In this document: positions 1 to 6,787 of the stretch, piece after piece
How the letters are laid out: each line of letters starts with the position of its first letter
How positions within the stretch are numbered: position 1 is the stretch's first letter
Source of the DNA: an uncultured Clostridia bacterium
GTDB lineage: Bacteria > Bacillota > Clostridia > Christensenellales > QALW01
Direction: 5' to 3'
Length of the DNA stretch: 8,918 bases
NCBI GenBank assembly: GCA_900550765.1
Contig: URTC01000056.1
Coordinates: 1-8,918, forward strand
Program-made: the position numbers and the translations under genes
The notes under the pieces: model-generated
Database searches by the model: none
Seen by the model: only the letters and a program-made list of their open reading frames with translations
Told to the model about the DNA's origin: nothing

Positions 1-171
1 CCAGGTCTCTCCTAAAACGTCTACACTGGAAGCATCGATATCTACCGGTACCGGAGTTTCTACCACTTCGCCATCTGTTGTTGGTTTCTCTGTTGCAGGA
101 CTACAATTGGAAAATATTCCTGATGTCACAGTACAGAGCACTAACGGTATTAAAACTTTCTTCCATATCAT
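1..171 (-). CDS. Probable lipoprotein or secreted protein, N-terminal 57 codons only
   Basis: This gene runs off the left edge, so only its first 57 codons are visible. The ATG at 171-169 overlaps the TGA stop (170-168) of the surface-protein gene as ATGA, and an AGGAG sits 11 bases upstream at 183-187, so translation is probably coupled. The protein opens with Met-Ile-Trp-Lys-Lys, then a hydrophobic stretch (about residues 6-20), then Cys23 preceded by Phe-Ser-Asn. That resembles a lipoprotein signal, but the lipobox is imperfect because Asn at -1 is unusual. After the Cys comes a Pro/Thr/Glu/Asp-rich linker, as is common behind lipoprotein anchors. A shorter start at 166 is out of frame and stops early. 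It is the last visible gene of the fucose cluster. The family is not recognised; it could be a surface binding protein, but nothing visible proves that. Confidence 0.7.
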   Translation of the reverse strand, partial: MIWKKVLIPLVLCTVTSGIFSNCSPATEKPTTDGEVVETPVPVDIDASSVDVLGETW

Positions 172-1784
172 TTCATAAAATACTCCTTTCTCTTTTTTGC
201 TATGACTGCAAATACTGCGGCAGCCATTATACCTGAACAGAAAACAAACCAGTTCAACATATCGCCCGTTATCTTAGGGTCAGAAACAGCCTCCGTTAAA
301 ATTTTTGCATTACTGGAAGACACAGTCATTAAAAAATCTACCGGAAAGCCCGAAACCGTAATAGACGTTCCTTCTGGCAAACTATTTCCGCCTTCGGCAT
401 TTTGAATATCAAACCGCGGGAAGAGTGCACTAATCTCATACAATGAATTTTCTACGACTATCTTACCATCTTTTAATTGACAAGAATATGTAATATTCTT
501 TGCTTCTCCAGGCTGAAGTAGAACATATTCCGCTTCTTCGGGTGCTTTCCATTGCTTATCATGCAGAAGCTGCATGGAAAAGCGCACAGAAAGAGCCTCT
601 TTACCGGAATTTCTTATCTGCAAAGTTTTCGTAAGTGTTCCATTTTTTACATCTGCCTGTGTAATACTTCCTGTCGCCGAACCGTTGGTAATATACAATG
701 TTTGGTTTTGATTCTCATATGCTTCGCTTAGCGTATATTTCACGGCATTCACAGTAATTTCCTCTGACACGTTTTTATTAAGCACAGCTTCTATTTCCGC
801 AATATCATACAGCAGTGTTGTTGTATAGCGATTATTATCCTCCGCCATTGCATAAAGCGCCCCGTCCCCTTGAATATAAATTACTGTTCCAGCCGGTACT
901 ACAGTGTCTGCGCTTATCATCGGTGCGGACTGAACAAAAAACCGATACCACAGATTCGTTAAATAAATGCCGTCTTCCATTGTACTTTCTTCTTTAAGCA
1001 ACACACTGATCTTTTCACTACCATATGCAGGAATTTTCACAAGTTCTCCGGGCTCACTAATCGATTGCCACTGGGAATTTTGAACCGTAGCCATTAAATA
1101 AATATCCTGTTCCGAAGCATTAATTACTGTAAAAGTTCTGGTAACAATACCTTGTACAAAATCTTCGGCAGAAAATGCAATTTTGTTTTTACTTGCTCCA
1201 ATATAATTGGAAATATCATTTCCCTCTGTTATTCCTTTCATTTCAGCTTTCAATGCCACAGGTTTTTTTGCGGGTGCAGGAGGCTGAATACTGTTTTTAA
1301 TTTCCGTATCATCCCAAATTGCTTCTGCCCTATACACATCCGTTTCATGAATCATGCTGAAAAAACTACTATCACCCTGAAGATAAAATACCGTTCCCGG
1401 AGCTACCATATGTTCAACTTCAGTGGAAATATTTTTATCACTTTGTACAAAGATCCGATACCAGCAATCAGAAAGATATGTATCCCCTTCTTTTACCTTG
1501 CTTTCCTCCAGCATTACATCCACCGTTTCTGCTGTATGTGCAGGAATACAAATAAGTCCATCGCTGCCGCCAAGTCTTTGCCATGCAGAATTCTCAATCT
1601 GCACTTGTAAATAAAGATCGTGATCTGAAGCATTGGATACAATCATTTCCTTTTTCATCTGCCCGTTTTCAAAATCATTAGCAGTAAACGCAATATTTTT
1701 ACTTAAATCTCCAGCATAATTGGAATTCCAGTTTTTTGTTTGAGCAAGCATTGTAATTTTAAGAGCAACAGCATCTTTAACCAA
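168..1784 (-). CDS. C-terminal fragment of the repeat surface protein (repeats 2-4 plus membrane anchor)
   Basis: This open stretch follows the internal TGA in the same frame; its nominal start is a TTG at 1784-1782 with no ribosome site. It has no signal peptide, although what follows is clearly extracellular-type sequence, so independent initiation is unlikely. Residues 3-165 are repeat 2 (W-Y-R at 108-110, Q-G-D at 136-138), 172-335 repeat 3 (W-Y-R at 279-281, Q-G-D at 305-307) and about 342-490 the diverged repeat 4. A proline-rich linker (168-175) separates repeats 2 and 3. The end has Pro-Lys-Ile-Thr-Gly-Asp (503-508), a hydrophobic segment of about 19 residues (511-529) and a Lys-Lys-Arg-Lys tail. 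This resembles a sortase sorting signal but has one residue too many between Pro and Thr-Gly, so it may simply be a membrane anchor. Confidence 0.6.
   Translation of the reverse strand: MVKDAVALKITMLAQTKNWNSNYAGDLSKNIAFTANDFENGQMKKEMIVSNASDHDLYLQVQIENSAWQRLGGSDGLICIPAHTAETVDVMLEESKVKEGDTYLSDCWYRIFVQSDKNISTEVEHMVAPGTVFYLQGDSSFFSMIHETDVYRAEAIWDDTEIKNSIQPPAPAKKPVALKAEMKGITEGNDISNYIGASKNKIAFSAEDFVQGIVTRTFTVINASEQDIYLMATVQNSQWQSISEPGELVKIPAYGSEKISVLLKEESTMEDGIYLTNLWYRFFVQSAPMISADTVVPAGTVIYIQGDGALYAMAEDNNRYTTTLLYDIAEIEAVLNKNVSEEITVNAVKYTLSEAYENQNQTLYITNGSATGSITQADVKNGTLTKTLQIRNSGKEALSVRFSMQLLHDKQWKAPEEAEYVLLQPGEAKNITYSCQLKDGKIVVENSLYEISALFPRFDIQNAEGGNSLPEGTSITVSGFPVDFLMTVSSSNAKILTEAVSDPKITGDMLNWFVFCSGIMAAAVFAVIAKKRKEYFMK
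183..187 (-). promoter_or_regulatory. Ribosome binding site of the leftmost lipoprotein gene
   Basis: The minus strand reads AGGAG, 11 bases before the ATG at 171. It lies inside the last codons of the surface-protein gene. It supports the 171 start and shows that the lipoprotein can be initiated on its own as well as by coupling through the ATGA overlap. Confidence 0.6.
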
Positions 1785-1820
1785 AGGGGGAAGTGCATCC
1801 GCTACTGTTAACGTAATACA

Positions 1821-1823
1821 TCA
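1821..1823 (-). other. In-frame TGA splitting the surface-protein gene
   Basis: Upstream codons end Trp-Leu-Ser-Asp and then TGA. The following 12 codons (Cys-Ile-Thr-Leu-Thr-Val-Ala-Asp and on) stay open and run straight into the downstream repeats. An ATG overlaps the stop as TGATG, but its frame closes after 14 codons, so it is not a restart for the rest of the gene. The next base after TGA is T. No pyrrolysine or selenocysteine insertion signal was recognised. Confidence 0.8.
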
Positions 1824-2306
1824 ATCACTAAGCCATTCAAAAACCTCTGCATCGGCCTGAATATAAAACTCTGTTCCCTCAGGTACTGTTTGCCACGAGG
1901 TGTCAACAACGCCGATTCTATACCAGATTTTCGTTAAATATTCCTCATCTGCTTTTGCATCCGTCTGCTTAAGTTCAACCGTAAATGTTTTACTTTCTTC
2001 CGGCGCAAGATTTGCCCAATCACTCGCAGTACCGATATCCGTCCAATCATTTACCAAATATGGTCTGCATTTTAACGTAATTTCCGAAGTATTGGTAATA
2101 GTAATCTGTTTTTTATAAACGCCGTTATTAAAATCACTATCATCGAAAGTAAGATAACTCCCATGATCACCTACACACTGTGCAGTACCATTCATAATAA
2201 CCTTTACAATAACATCTTTATTCTCTTCTGCAGCAACGGTGAATATCGCGGACGCATAAGATATCATAACAAAAAGAGCCATTATAATACTGATTATTTT
2301 TTTCAT
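1821..2306 (-). CDS. Secreted N-terminal fragment of the repeat surface protein (signal peptide plus repeat 1)
   Basis: This 161-residue product is what normal translation of the interrupted gene would give. The ATG at 2306-2304 is preceded by AAAGGA (2316-2321) at good spacing. Residues 1-21 form a classic signal peptide (Met-Lys-Lys, a long Ile/Met/Phe core, then Ala-Ser-Ala), with a second possible cleavage after Val-Ala-Ala at about 24-26. The mature part is one complete repeat ending in Y-L-T-K-I-W-Y-R and G-T-E-F-Y-I-Q-A-D. It lacks the C-terminal anchor, so if stable it would be released rather than held at the surface. A small secreted one-domain protein is a possible alternative reading, but the open, homologous frame just past the stop makes truncation more likely. 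Confidence 0.7.
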   Translation of the reverse strand: MKKIISIIMALFVMISYASAIFTVAAEENKDVIVKVIMNGTAQCVGDHGSYLTFDDSDFNNGVYKKQITITNTSEITLKCRPYLVNDWTDIGTASDWANLAPEESKTFTVELKQTDAKADEEYLTKIWYRIGVVDTSWQTVPEGTEFYIQADAEVFEWLSD

Positions 2307-2349
2307 TTTTCTTAATCCTTTCTATCAATACTCTTCAACAAAATTCCCT

Positions 2350-4134
2350 TTATCGATACATCGGTCCATAATTTTTGCAGGCCGCAAAATCAGCGCTCTC
2401 TTTCTCCTGCGTACCTATCAACCCCCAAGCCTGCGGCCGGAAGATTTTCTCTTCGCCGATATTATGCATACTTACCGGAATCCGCAGCATACTGCAAAGC
2501 GTAATCAGCTCACTGCCGATATGGCCGTGCACCCATGCGCCGTGATTTGCTCCCCAATTAGCCATTACCGAATACACATCCGTAAACGCGCCCTTTCCCG
2601 TAAGCCGGGGAGCGAACCATGTGGTAGGCCAGGTAGGATCGGTACGTCTATCCAGCAATTCATGTGTTTTTTCATCCAGCACACAGGTATACCCTTCTGC
2701 AATTTGCATGACGGGACCGATACCGTCTACCAGACAAAGACGCGCCATCGTTACCGGCATTTCTGCCAGAGTTTTAAAATGACTGGAAAAGCCGCCGCCT
2801 CGGAAATATTCATAATCTGCCCGGCACCAATCACTGTTTTCAAGGCAGGCAGAAATATCTGCGTCCGTCATATTACACCATTCCTTCATACATCCCCTGC
2901 CGTTTTCATCCCTGGCAGCTCCGGTGGCATCGAGCGCAGTGGCACCGGAGTTGATCAAATGCATCAAACCGTTTTTCGCATATCCCTGAAGCTTGGTACC
3001 CGTTACACGCTCCACCGCTTCCGGAGACCAATAGGTACGAACATCGGAAAACAACGGTGCTTTACCGGTTAACAAATTCAAAAGCAGCATCGTTACGCCA
3101 TTCAGATTATCATTTTCCGTTGCCAATACCGTGGGCGCACCTTTACCGTTCCAGTCAAATGTCGTATTTAAAATCGATTCGGCAAAATCGCCGTTGGGCA
3201 GCCAGTCCGTCCACATCCGCTGTCCCTGGAATCCGCCCGCAATACCATTACGGCCCAGCGCCTCTTCATGCCAACCAAGTACGTCCAGTTTTTGATTTCC
3301 ATGCATGATATCTTTGATAATGATAGCCATCTTAGTTACAAATTCCCAGTCCTTATCCGGCGGAACGACCTTGCTTTTTTGAATAATTTCCGGAAGATTC
3401 TTTCCCGCGTTTTTATCAAAGCCCTCCCGGCAGTTTTTCCTTACCCATGCCAGCGCTTTTTCATACTCCTCCTGGTCATAAATGCCAAGAGTCATCCGGC
3501 GCAGGATCTCGGTTTCATCCACCCATTCGGCCCGAATGCCTAAATATTTTTGAAAGAAATCCGCATCACAGAACGAGCCGGCAATTCCCATAGCAATAGA
3601 ACCGAAATTAATATATGCCCGGCCGCGCATAGCCCCCACAGCAACGGCACCGCGCGCAAAGGACAAAATTTTTTCTTTGACATCCTCCGGGATTTCCGTA
3701 TCCTCTTTATCCTGTACATCATGCCCGTAAATAGCAAAAGCAGGAAGTCCCCGCTGGGCGTGTGCCGCCATCGCCGCCGCTAAATATACCGCCCCCGGTC
3801 GCTCCGTACCGTTAAAGCCCCATACAGCCTTTATGGTCATCGGATCCAAATCCATCGTTTCGCTGCCATAGCACCAGCAAGGTGTTACCGAAAGCGTTGC
3901 GCAAACATCCTCATGGGCAAACTGCTCGGCCACCTTTGCCGCCTCCGCGCCGCCGCCAATCGTAGTACAGCCGATGACGCACTGTACGGGGGTTCCGTCA
4001 GCATAACGCAAATTCTCCTCAATCAATTTCTTTGCTCCATTTGCCATGTTCATCGTCTGTGTTTCCAAACTCTCACGCACACCGCCCCAGCGGCCGTCAA
4101 TGACCGGTCGGATACCAATTTTTTTATTTGTCAT
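2350..4134 (-). CDS. fucI: L-fucose isomerase
   Basis: FucI converts L-fucose to L-fuculose in the cytoplasm, the first step of the phosphorylative fucose pathway, and needs Mn2+. The 594-residue protein is close in length to E. coli FucI (591) and recognisably similar along its length: K-I-G-I-R-P-V-I-D-G-R at the start, V-T-P-C-W-C-Y-G-S-E-T at about 83-93, W-G-F-N-G-T-E-R-P-G-A at 105-115, and N-Y-G-P-M-Y-R at the end. From my recollection of the E. coli enzyme, catalytic and metal residues Glu337, Asp361 and His528 correspond to Glu340 (A-T-E-N-D), Asp364 (F-S-D-V-R) and His531 (A-N-H-G), all with the same offset. The start at 4134 is chosen because AGGAGGAGT lies just upstream and E. coli FucI begins near there; an ATG at 4188 lies before that site. 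It sits downstream of the fucosidase on the same strand. The protein looks intact. Confidence 0.96.
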   Translation of the reverse strand: MTNKKIGIRPVIDGRWGGVRESLETQTMNMANGAKKLIEENLRYADGTPVQCVIGCTTIGGGAEAAKVAEQFAHEDVCATLSVTPCWCYGSETMDLDPMTIKAVWGFNGTERPGAVYLAAAMAAHAQRGLPAFAIYGHDVQDKEDTEIPEDVKEKILSFARGAVAVGAMRGRAYINFGSIAMGIAGSFCDADFFQKYLGIRAEWVDETEILRRMTLGIYDQEEYEKALAWVRKNCREGFDKNAGKNLPEIIQKSKVVPPDKDWEFVTKMAIIIKDIMHGNQKLDVLGWHEEALGRNGIAGGFQGQRMWTDWLPNGDFAESILNTTFDWNGKGAPTVLATENDNLNGVTMLLLNLLTGKAPLFSDVRTYWSPEAVERVTGTKLQGYAKNGLMHLINSGATALDATGAARDENGRGCMKEWCNMTDADISACLENSDWCRADYEYFRGGGFSSHFKTLAEMPVTMARLCLVDGIGPVMQIAEGYTCVLDEKTHELLDRRTDPTWPTTWFAPRLTGKGAFTDVYSVMANWGANHGAWVHGHIGSELITLCSMLRIPVSMHNIGEEKIFRPQAWGLIGTQEKESADFAACKNYGPMYR

Positions 4135-4140
4135 TTTTAC

Positions 4141-4148
4141 TCCTCCTT
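4141..4148 (-). promoter_or_regulatory. Strong ribosome binding site deciding the fucI start
   Basis: The minus strand reads AAAGGAGGAGT a few bases before the ATG at 4134. It is near-consensus and fixes the start 18 codons inside the longest open frame. Confidence 0.85.
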
Positions 4149-4230
4149 TATTGTTTAAAAATAACCTTTTTTTAATAAACACTATCATAAAAATCAGTGA
4201 ACATTCTTTTTAAAAATTCGTCTGCTTCCC

Positions 4231-4286
4231 AAATTTCTCTGAAGAAGATGCCAAAGAATGTCAGCAAGCCTGAAGAAGAGAAATTT
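4231..4286. repeat. 10-bp inverted repeat in the fucI leader
   Basis: AAATTTCTCT (4231-4240) and AGAGAAATTT (4277-4286) are perfect inverted copies separated by 36 bases. A TGAAGAAG direct repeat (4240-4247 and 4271-4278) lies at the inner edges. It could be an operator or a leader stem. It lacks a T-run on either side, so it is not a standard terminator. Confidence 0.4.
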
Positions 4287-4287
4287 C

Positions 4288-4317
4288 TTTATATAAGTTT
4301 TGCTCTCCCTCCGTCAA
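4288..4317 (-). promoter_or_regulatory. Possible sigma-70 promoter facing fucI, partly inside the palindrome
   Basis: On the minus strand TTGACG (4317-4312, five of six to consensus) is followed after 18 bases by TATAAA (4293-4288, five of six); TATATA at 16 bases is an overlapping alternative. Transcription would begin near 4281 and give fucI a leader of roughly 145 bases. This would allow fucI and the surface genes to be expressed apart from the fucosidase. Pattern match only. Confidence 0.4.
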
Positions 4318-4353
4318 AACCTTCGTTTTGACACCCCCTCGTCAGAGGGAGGC
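4303..4353. repeat. Palindromic MITE-like repeat element
   Basis: The core is a perfect 8-bp hairpin (GTCAAAAC 4313-4320, loop CTTC, GTTTTGAC 4325-4332). Outside it CTCCCTC (4305-4311) pairs with GAGGGAG (4345-4351). The same GAGGG can instead pair with the nearby CCCTC (4336-4340) across a GTCA loop, so the element can fold in two ways. From memory, short palindromes with a C-T-C-C-C-T-C-C-G-T-C start, a TTCG-containing centre and a G-T-C-A-G-A-G-G-G-A-G end occur in many copies in Clostridia genomes. That recollection was not checked. No target-site duplication was identified with confidence. Confidence 0.6.
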
Positions 4354-4431
4354 TTATTCATGTTCCGAGTTCTCACAAATAGTTCCTATTAATAAAAGTT
4401 TGTTGTCAGCAATAATTTTTACTTTTAGCTC

Positions 4432-6687
4432 TTATTCCATTTCTCTCGGCTCCCTCTGCCGACTTTCCTCTACCGTATATTCTATAATCCTGCCTTCTTT
4501 CCAGCGGCAAGAAACCATTTTTCCACCGCGTGCCCGAAACCCCGAAAAAGAGCCGTTTTTCCAGGAAGGCGGCAGTGCCGGTAATAATTCAATGCCGTCG
4601 ATACTGCTTAAAAGCATCTCGGCGATCGCCGCACAGCCGCCGAAATTCCCGTCGATTTGGAACGGCGGATGATTATCAAACAAATTGGGTAACGTACTTT
4701 GTGAAAACAGCAATTGCAGCTGTTTCTCCGCTTCGGCGCCGTTATGCAATCTGGCATAAAAATTAATAATCCACGCCCGGCTCCATCCGGTATGTCCGCC
4801 GCCATTTGCAAGCCGGCGTTCAATCGTCTTTTTTGCAGCCTCATACAGCTGCGGTGTTCTTTCTTTCCCAATCTGCCCCGAAGGATATAGCCCGTAAAGA
4901 TGAGAAATATGCCTGTGTCCCGGCTCAGCCTCTTCATAGTCCTGCTGCCATTCCAATATATTGCCGTTCCTGCCGATACGCATCGGCGAAAGTGCCATTA
5001 GCGTTTCTCTTGTTTTTTGCAAAAACGCCTCATCCTGTTCTCCTGCCGCTTCCGCCGTCTCCAGGATTCCCGAAAAAAGATCCGTTAAAATCTGATTATC
5101 CATCGTAGATCCTGCGCACATCCCAATTTTTTGACCGCTTTTGGGATCAATAAAGGAGTTTTCCGGTGAATTGGAAGGACATGTTACCAAATAGCCCGTG
5201 GCAGGATCCTGCACAAGATAGTCAAAAAAGAACTCCGCACTGCCGCGAATAACGTTCCAATATTTCCGCAGCGTCGCTGCATCGCCCGTATAGCGGTAAT
5301 GCTCAAAAATATGGGTGCACAGCCAGGCACCCCCGTTTACAAAACATCCCCACGCAGGCGAATTTCCTGCCGAAGTAAAACCCCAGGGCGTTGTTGCATG
5401 GTGTGCTACCCAGCCGGAACAGCCATACATAATCTCTGCCGTTTTTTTACCGTGCCGGCTTAAAAATGCAGTATAAGCAAACAGCGCCTGTGCACAGTCG
5501 GAAAGTCCCGTTACTTCGGCAGGCCAGTAATTCATCTGCAAATTGATATTGGTATGATAATCCGCGCTCCACGGCGGCGTATTATCCTTGGACCATATTC
5601 CCTGCAGATTCGCAGGAAGCAAGCTTCCCGGGGCCGAAGAAGAGATCAGCAGATACTTTCCGTAATTAAAATACAATTCGGCAAAGCCGGGATCCTCTGC
5701 ACCGCCTGCTACAGCCTTTAATCGCTCGTCGGTATCCATTTGCTGCAAACGCGCATTACTTTCCAAATTCAGCACGGATCTGGTCATCATCTCACAAAAA
5801 GCCGAAGTATGCGCTTTTTTCAATGATTCATAGCCGGTATCAAAGGCATTGGCTGCCGTGCTTAAAACCCTTTGCCCAAAAAATTCATCCGCAAATGACG
5901 TGTATACCGAAACATAAATATCCAAATATTTTGCCTGCCGAACTCTATAACTATCGGCTGTTTTCTCTTTTACACCGTCCGTATCTATTTTTACGGCAAA
6001 CGCCCAGGAAAGCGTATTTGTTCCTTTCAACTTCTCTGAAAAAAACAGGCAGTCCTTCCGGAACACAATTCCCCGGAATTTTTCAGTTGTTTCCTTTTTG
6101 ATAACGTCTCCGCTATAAGGAAGATTTCTCCCGCAGGCAGCCATAGCTATAGAGTGCTCTTTTCCCTCCCCGCCGCCGTCCGGATCAAACCGAACAGACA
6201 TATCCAAATGTCCCTGCCGGCTTTGGATACGGGTCACAAACACATTATCCTTCAATGAAACAAAATGCTCGCGCAGGGTATTCGCTGTTTGTGTAAAACA
6301 TATTCCCCGCTTTAGGTCAAGCTGCCGCTCCTGCAGTACATCGTTACCCGCATGATCGATGATCAGCAGATCCCCCGCTGTACGAAAGGTACCGTACAAG
6401 CTGTTTGCACTGCCGTTATCCAAGCATTTTAAATACTGATTCGCCACCTCCATCGCAGCCGCATATTTCTCCTCAAAAATCAATTTGCGGATCTCGTCTA
6501 AATGGTTTCGTGTTTCAGGATTATCCCATACATGAGGCTCGCCCTCCCATAGGGTTTTCTCATTAAGCCGAATGATCTCTACGCCGATTTTTCCAAAAAC
6601 CATTGCTCCGATACGGCCGTTTCCCAGCGGCAGCGCTTCTTCCCATTTTTCCGCACTCCGGCTATAGTGCAGATAATATTCCTCCAT
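4432..6687 (-). CDS. Alpha-L-fucosidase, glycoside hydrolase family 95
   Basis: GH95 enzymes hydrolyse terminal alpha-linked L-fucose, typically alpha-1,2 on galactose, with inversion. The 751-residue protein shows the family from end to end: N-terminal [13 protein letters not shown] at 17-29, then L-N-E-K-T-L-W-E-G at 41-49; the catalytic barrel has L-P-A-N-L-Q-G-I-W at 357-365, [11 protein letters not shown] at 378-388, C-P-S-N-S-P-E-N at 503-510, G-H-R-H-I-S-H at 590-596 and F-Q-I-D-G-N-F-G-G at 676-684. By analogy with Bifidobacterium AfcA, Asn380/Asn382, Glu509 (acid) and Asp679 are the catalytic set; all are present. There is no signal peptide or anchor, so it should act in the cytoplasm on imported oligosaccharides. 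The start at 6687 has AAGGAAG upstream; an ATG at 6723 lies inside the promoter palindrome, upstream of the predicted transcription start. It is the first gene of the cluster, divergent from the regulator. Exact linkage specificity cannot be read from sequence. Confidence 0.93.
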   Translation of the reverse strand: MEEYYLHYSRSAEKWEEALPLGNGRIGAMVFGKIGVEIIRLNEKTLWEGEPHVWDNPETRNHLDEIRKLIFEEKYAAAMEVANQYLKCLDNGSANSLYGTFRTAGDLLIIDHAGNDVLQERQLDLKRGICFTQTANTLREHFVSLKDNVFVTRIQSRQGHLDMSVRFDPDGGGEGKEHSIAMAACGRNLPYSGDVIKKETTEKFRGIVFRKDCLFFSEKLKGTNTLSWAFAVKIDTDGVKEKTADSYRVRQAKYLDIYVSVYTSFADEFFGQRVLSTAANAFDTGYESLKKAHTSAFCEMMTRSVLNLESNARLQQMDTDERLKAVAGGAEDPGFAELYFNYGKYLLISSSAPGSLLPANLQGIWSKDNTPPWSADYHTNINLQMNYWPAEVTGLSDCAQALFAYTAFLSRHGKKTAEIMYGCSGWVAHHATTPWGFTSAGNSPAWGCFVNGGAWLCTHIFEHYRYTGDAATLRKYWNVIRGSAEFFFDYLVQDPATGYLVTCPSNSPENSFIDPKSGQKIGMCAGSTMDNQILTDLFSGILETAEAAGEQDEAFLQKTRETLMALSPMRIGRNGNILEWQQDYEEAEPGHRHISHLYGLYPSGQIGKERTPQLYEAAKKTIERRLANGGGHTGWSRAWIINFYARLHNGAEAEKQLQLLFSQSTLPNLFDNHPPFQIDGNFGGCAAIAEMLLSSIDGIELLPALPPSWKNGSFSGFRARGGKMVSCRWKEGRIIEYTVEESRQREPREME

Positions 6688-6787
6688 GCAGTCACTTCCT
6701 TTTTTTTGAATTATACTATACATTTTGCTCTTTTTATAGTATAATTCAAGTATAAAATAGCACTGGATGGTATTTTTACGATAAATT
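6688..6787. promoter_or_regulatory. Divergent promoter region of fucosidase and regulator
   Basis: Minus-strand promoter: TATAAT at 6715-6710 with a weak -35 (TATAAA, 6738-6733) 17 bases upstream; the transcript would start near 6703, about 16 bases before the fucosidase ATG, with AAGGAAG between. Plus-strand promoter: TATAAT at 6740-6745 with TATACA (6717-6722, four of six) 17 bases upstream; the start would be near 6752, about 36 bases before the regulator ATG. The two promoters overlap back to back, so polymerase or regulator bound to one should affect the other. Confidence 0.65.
6706..6749. repeat. Perfect 15-bp inverted repeat, candidate operator
   Basis: TTGAATTATACTATA (6706-6720) and TATAGTATAATTCAA (6735-6749) are exact inverted copies with a 14-base spacer; arm centres are 29 bases apart, close to three helical turns. 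Each arm contains one of the two TATAAT boxes. A direct AGTATAA pair also occurs at 6738-6744 and 6749-6755, offset by 11 bases. This is the natural candidate target for the divergent AraC-type regulator, although binding is inferred. Some symmetry is forced by having two -10 boxes, but 15 perfect bases exceed that. Confidence 0.6.

Larger units (their letters stand above)
168..2306 (-). pseudogene. Four-repeat cell-surface protein gene interrupted by one in-frame TGA
   Basis: Read as one frame, 2306 to 168 makes a 713-codon gene with a single internal stop (TGA, 1823-1821, codon 162). N to C it has a signal peptide, four related repeats of about 150-165 residues, and a C-terminal membrane anchor. 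Repeats 1-3 share a core: an asparagine-rich loop, a beta-like segment ending I-x-N-x-S, then Y-L-T/S-x-x-W-Y-R, then V-P/A-x-G-T-x-F/I-Y-I/L-Q-x-D. Repeat 4 is more diverged. The stop falls in the linker after repeat 1. Aligning linkers 1 and 3, it matches an Arg (CGC) followed by Tyr, and the next codon here is Cys, so one CGA-to-TGA change would explain it. The 12 codons after the stop remain open and align, so the split is recent. The gene starts 43 bases after the fucI stop and is probably cotranscribed. Family not recognised; an Ig-like surface or adhesin-like architecture is inferred only from the repeat pattern. Pseudogene, readthrough and sequence error cannot be separated here. Confidence 0.75.
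4135..4431. other. 297-bp gap between fucosidase and fucI
   Basis: No open frame here looks like a gene. From the fucosidase stop towards fucI it holds a plain AT-rich stretch (4354-4431), a GC-containing palindromic element (4303-4353), a possible promoter facing fucI (4288-4317), a long-loop inverted repeat (4231-4286) and an AT-rich leader ending in the fucI ribosome site. I saw no hairpin followed by a clean T-run on the minus strand, so the fucosidase transcript is not obviously terminated here. Confidence 0.6.

Noticed and set aside
1152..1610. 152-codon plus-strand open frame opposite the surface gene
   Set aside because: It is antisense to the repeat-coding frame, and its composition looks like a shadow of that frame.
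1782..1784. TTG as a genuine start of an independent 538-residue protein
   Set aside because: No ribosome site precedes it, the product would lack a signal peptide, and the frame is continuous with the upstream repeat except for one TGA.
1776..1821. ATG overlapping the TGA (TGATG) as a coupled restart
   Set aside because: That frame closes after 14 codons and is not the frame of the downstream repeats.
1821..1823. TGA as a reassigned sense codon in this organism
   Set aside because: The other long genes here contain no internal TGA, and the surface gene itself ends with TGA.
2464..3072. 202-codon plus-strand open frame opposite fucI
   Set aside because: It is the complement of a strongly conserved enzyme, with no ribosome site and no recognisable protein features.
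4135..4188. Extended fucI start at 4188
   Set aside because: The extra codons run through the AT-rich leader and the AGGAGG site itself, and are absent from the E. coli enzyme.
4231..4353. CRISPR array, tRNA or small RNA gene in the intergenic gap
   Set aside because: There are only inverted pairs, with no regularly spaced direct repeats and no cloverleaf. No independent support for an RNA gene.
6688..6723. Extended fucosidase start at 6723
   Set aside because: The ATG lies upstream of the predicted transcription start and within the operator palindrome, while the 6687 ATG has a ribosome site.
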